15,751 nt of DNA. It comes from Croceibacterium_A sp035626815. GTDB lineage: Bacteria > Pseudomonadota > Alphaproteobacteria > Sphingomonadales > Sphingomonadaceae. Below are positions 13,590-15,751 of the stretch, one piece after another. Where the stretch lies: assembly GCA_035626815.1 (NCBI GenBank), contig DASPMY010000004.1, forward strand, positions 1 to 15,751. Direction: 5' to 3'. Under the pieces are notes generated by a model. That model was given only the letters and a program-made list of their open reading frames with translations. It did not search any database and was not told the DNA's origin. The translations under genes and the position numbers were made by a program. The first letter of the stretch is position 1. The number at the start of each line of letters is the position of its first letter.

Positions 13590-15751
13590 CTACAGCACGA
13601 AGTCGGCGCCGGTCAGCGGATGGTCGCTGGTGACAAGGATGACGAGGTCGGCGCTGTTGTCGCCGTTGACGTCGCCTTCGACCCGCCACACCCCACCGCC
13701 GGTATCGACCGCGCGCAGCTGGCGCGGGACGTTGCTGAACGCGCCGCTGCCGATGAACGCGAACGCCTCGTTGGCGCCGGCGACGGCGTTGGCGTCGATC
13801 GCCGACAGGTCGATCCGGTCGCCGGTGGCGAAGTCGACGATGCTGTCGCGGGCCGCGGCGGTCGAATGCGCCGCGCTGACATAGGCGAAGATGTCGTTGC
13901 CGCCGTTGCCGCGCAGCGTGTCCGCGCCGCCGCCGCCGTAGAGCTTGTCGTTGCCGAGCCCGCCGCCGATGGTGTCGCTGCCGGCGCCGGAAAAGACCTC
14001 GAACCGGCCGTTCGCTTCGGCCGCGCCGGTGAAAGTCAGCGTCTCGCCCGCGGCGAGCGCGTTGGCGATGATGTACAGCGTCTGCCCGGCGGCGACATTG
14101 CCGTCGTGCATCGTCAGCGAATAGCTGAACGCGGCGCCGGCCCCGGCGAAGCGCGCGTCGGCCGCGCTCAGCAGCACGATTCCCTCGACCCCGGCGAGCT
14201 GCGCGGCGCCGAAGGTGACCGCGTTGGCGCCGGTGAAGTTGCCCTGCAGGCCGAGCTGGTCGCCGCTCCCGCCCTGGCCGGAAACGCTGTCGCCCGCGTT
14301 CCACCGGGTGACGCCGAAGTAGAACCCGTCGCTCTGCTGCCCGCCGGTGAGCTGGTCGGCGCCGAGCCCGCCGTAGGTGAGGAACGCGCCGTTGCTCTCG
14401 GCCGAGCCGTCGAAGCTCACGTCCTCGCCGGCGCGCAGCTGGTTGAATATGACCACCAACCGCTCCCCGGCGCCGAGGTTGGCGTCGATCGTCTTGAGCC
14501 GGTAGTCGTACGAGCCGGTGCCGGCATCGCCGAACGCGGTGTTGTTGCCCGCCAGCAGCACCAGCGCCTCGATCCCGACCAGGTGGCCGGCGGCAAAGGT
14601 GAACGGCGCGCCGATCGCGCCGTAGTTGCCCTGCAAGGCAAGCTGGTCGTTTGTCCCCGCACCACCGTCGGCGGAGTCCGCCGCCGTGAGCTCGGCACCG
14701 AAGTAGAGGCCATCGTTGCCCTCGCCGCCGTTGAGGGTGTCGCTGCCGGCGCCGGACTTGAGGATGTTGTTGCCGGAATTGCCCTTGATGGTGTTGCCGA
14801 GCTCGTTGCCGACGCCGAGCAAATTGGCGGCGCCGGCGGCGAGCGTCAGGTTCTCCACGTTTGCGCCAAGCTGATAGTCCGAGCTGGCGATGACCGTATC
14901 GGTGCCTTCGTTCGCCAGTTCGATCAAAACCACGGATTGATCATCGACGTAGAACGTGTCGTTCCCCGCCTCGCCGAAAATGCCGCCGGATTGCACGCCG
15001 CCTAAGTTATCGAAAGCATCGTCGCCTTCCCCGAGATAGACGGCGCCCATGATGGTCCCGCGATTGACCACGCTATCGTCGTCGCCACCGAGGAAGGCGT
15101 CGCCCTGGAAAACGCCGTCATTGAGCAGCGTGTCTCTTCCCAGGTCGGTCTCGATGTCGCCGTGAATGGTCCCCGTCGAACTGTTGAATATCCATTCGTG
15201 AGCCTGCGTATACGGCCAGGTCGCTGATTGTCCCCTTATCGCAACATCGGCCTCGATGAGGCCATTGTTGACGATCCGCATAACCTCGTGCTCGAGGTGG
15301 GCCGCTAGGATCCCGACGGACTCAAAGTCGGGATCGATCGAAGCAGCCTTGATAATTCCGTCGTTGGTGATCTCCGGCGGGGTGTCCGGGAAGGTGTCAG
15401 GCGGGTAGTGCGGATGTCCCCGCCCCATGATGATACCCGTCGCATGGATGCCCTCGGCAAGAATCTGGCCGGTCGGAGCGTTATAGAGGTAGGCTCCATT
15501 GAACACTGCCACGGCAAGCGCCTGCATCATGGACGCGCTACCGTTCACTTCGGGGCCCGTCCTCGCGGCGATGACGCCCGAATTGGTGATCGCAACGGCG
15601 GATTCATAATGCGTGAGAGCGGTGGCCAGGCCGACATCGGTGGTGGCGAAAATGGTTCCCGAATTCGTTACCGACGTTCCACTTCCACCGACCAACACGG
15701 CATATGCGTTGCCTTGGTCGTAGGGCGAATACGCCGCAGAGCCTTCGGCGG
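13590..15751 (-). CDS. RTX calcium-binding protein with beta-helix-type repeats, type I secreted (5' end outside window)
   Basis: The frame is open to the window edge (about 719 visible codons), so the start is missing; the GTG at 15698 lies inside the frame. The visible N-terminal part repeats short phrases such as V-T-N-S-G-T-I, I-T-N-S-G-V-I-A-A, I-T-N-D-G-I-I-K-A, V-N-N-G-L-I-E-A and V-N-R-G-T-I-M-G. This is the pattern of a right-handed beta-helix, as in adhesins. It is followed by the RTX linker V-V-L-I-E-L-A-N-E-G-T-D-T-V and N-V-E-N-L-T-L, then Gly/Asp nonapeptides, then the tail shared with the metalloprotease, ending T-G-A-D-F-V-L, a standard type I secretion signal. No catalytic motif is seen in the visible part. 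The likely role is a secreted or surface-layer adhesin-like protein. Confidence 0.88.
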   Translation of the reverse strand, partial: AEGSAAYSPYDQGNAYAVLVGGSGTSVTNSGTIFATTDVGLATALTHYESAVAITNSGVIAARTGPEVNGSASMMQALAVAVFNGAYLYNAPTGQILAEGIHATGIIMGRGHPHYPPDTFPDTPPEITNDGIIKAASIDPDFESVGILAAHLEHEVMRIVNNGLIEADVAIRGQSATWPYTQAHEWIFNSSTGTIHGDIETDLGRDTLLNDGVFQGDAFLGGDDDSVVNRGTIMGAVYLGEGDDAFDNLGGVQSGGIFGEAGNDTFYVDDQSVVLIELANEGTDTVIASSDYQLGANVENLTLAAGAANLLGVGNELGNTIKGNSGNNILKSGAGSDTLNGGEGNDGLYFGAELTAADSADGGAGTNDQLALQGNYGAIGAPFTFAAGHLVGIEALVLLAGNNTAFGDAGTGSYDYRLKTIDANLGAGERLVVIFNQLRAGEDVSFDGSAESNGAFLTYGGLGADQLTGGQQSDGFYFGVTRWNAGDSVSGQGGSGDQLGLQGNFTGANAVTFGAAQLAGVEGIVLLSAADARFAGAGAAFSYSLTMHDGNVAAGQTLYIIANALAAGETLTFTGAAEANGRFEVFSGAGSDTIGGGLGNDKLYGGGGADTLRGNGGNDIFAYVSAAHSTAAARDSIVDFATGDRIDLSAIDANAVAGANEAFAFIGSGAFSNVPRQLRAVDTGGGVWRVEGDVNGDNSADLVILVTSDHPLTGADFVL
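13593..14717 (-). repeat. Tail module, copy B (shared with the metalloprotease gene)
   Basis: This is the counterpart of copy A (10348-11463), in direct orientation, about 3.2 kb away. It contains the same two internal repeats (about 14340-14717 and 13959-14333) and the same secretion signal. The extra residues relative to copy A lie in the N-Y-G-A-I-G-A-P-F-T-F region of the first internal repeat. Confidence 0.85.

Noticed and set aside
13332..15005. Long open frame on the + strand opposite the second RTX gene
   Set aside because: Same mirror effect; the - strand frame has clear RTX and secretion-signal sequence.

Overview
The window is GC-rich (about 70% by eye) and fits an alphaproteobacterium, most likely of the Sphingomonadales. 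This is an inference from base composition, from Shine-Dalgarno-led genes packed with short gaps, from the M3 peptidase lipoprotein with its LSAC lipobox, from the LuxR-type regulator with a C-terminal membrane helix, and from the serralysin/RTX genes. No rRNA, tRNA, CRISPR array, transposase or phage structural gene was seen.

Layout. (1) 1-985, + strand: the last codons of a FecCD/BtuC-type permease, overlapped by the ATPase of the same vitamin B12/siderophore/heme-type importer. The first codons of the ATPase carry an inverted pair of REP-like repeats. (2) 982-4733, - strand: a membrane-anchored GH24 lysozyme with an unclear start, a Dcp-type M3 oligopeptidase lipoprotein, and a ThpR-type 2H phosphoesterase. 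(3) 4904-10334, + strand: six genes with gaps of 11-92 bases. They encode a LuxR-type DNA-binding domain anchored by a C-terminal helix, a small helical protein, a five-helix membrane protein, a lipoprotein, a 98-residue small protein, and an 882-residue DUF2235 (Tle1-like) serine hydrolase. The hydrolase has three membrane helices and a beta-rich C-terminal domain predicted to be periplasmic. (4) 10345-15751, - strand: two secreted-type RTX proteins, a serralysin-like metalloprotease with an N-terminal PPC-like domain and a second RTX protein cut by the window edge. Both end in nearly the same ~373-residue tail and type I secretion signal.

Most interesting region. The candidate for an undescribed system is 4904-10334, above all the last three genes (6371-10334). 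There a Tle1-like lipase-fold enzyme is built into the inner membrane, next to a lipoprotein and a small protein, with no type VI secretion gene in view. A reasonable inference is an envelope-spanning complex whose cytoplasmic esterase activity is tuned by a periplasmic sensor domain, possibly controlled by the membrane-tethered regulator at the head of the cluster. Nothing in the sequence proves the function. The second point of interest is the shared tail of the two RTX genes, which looks like duplication or gene conversion of a secretion module joined to unrelated N-terminal parts of different base composition.
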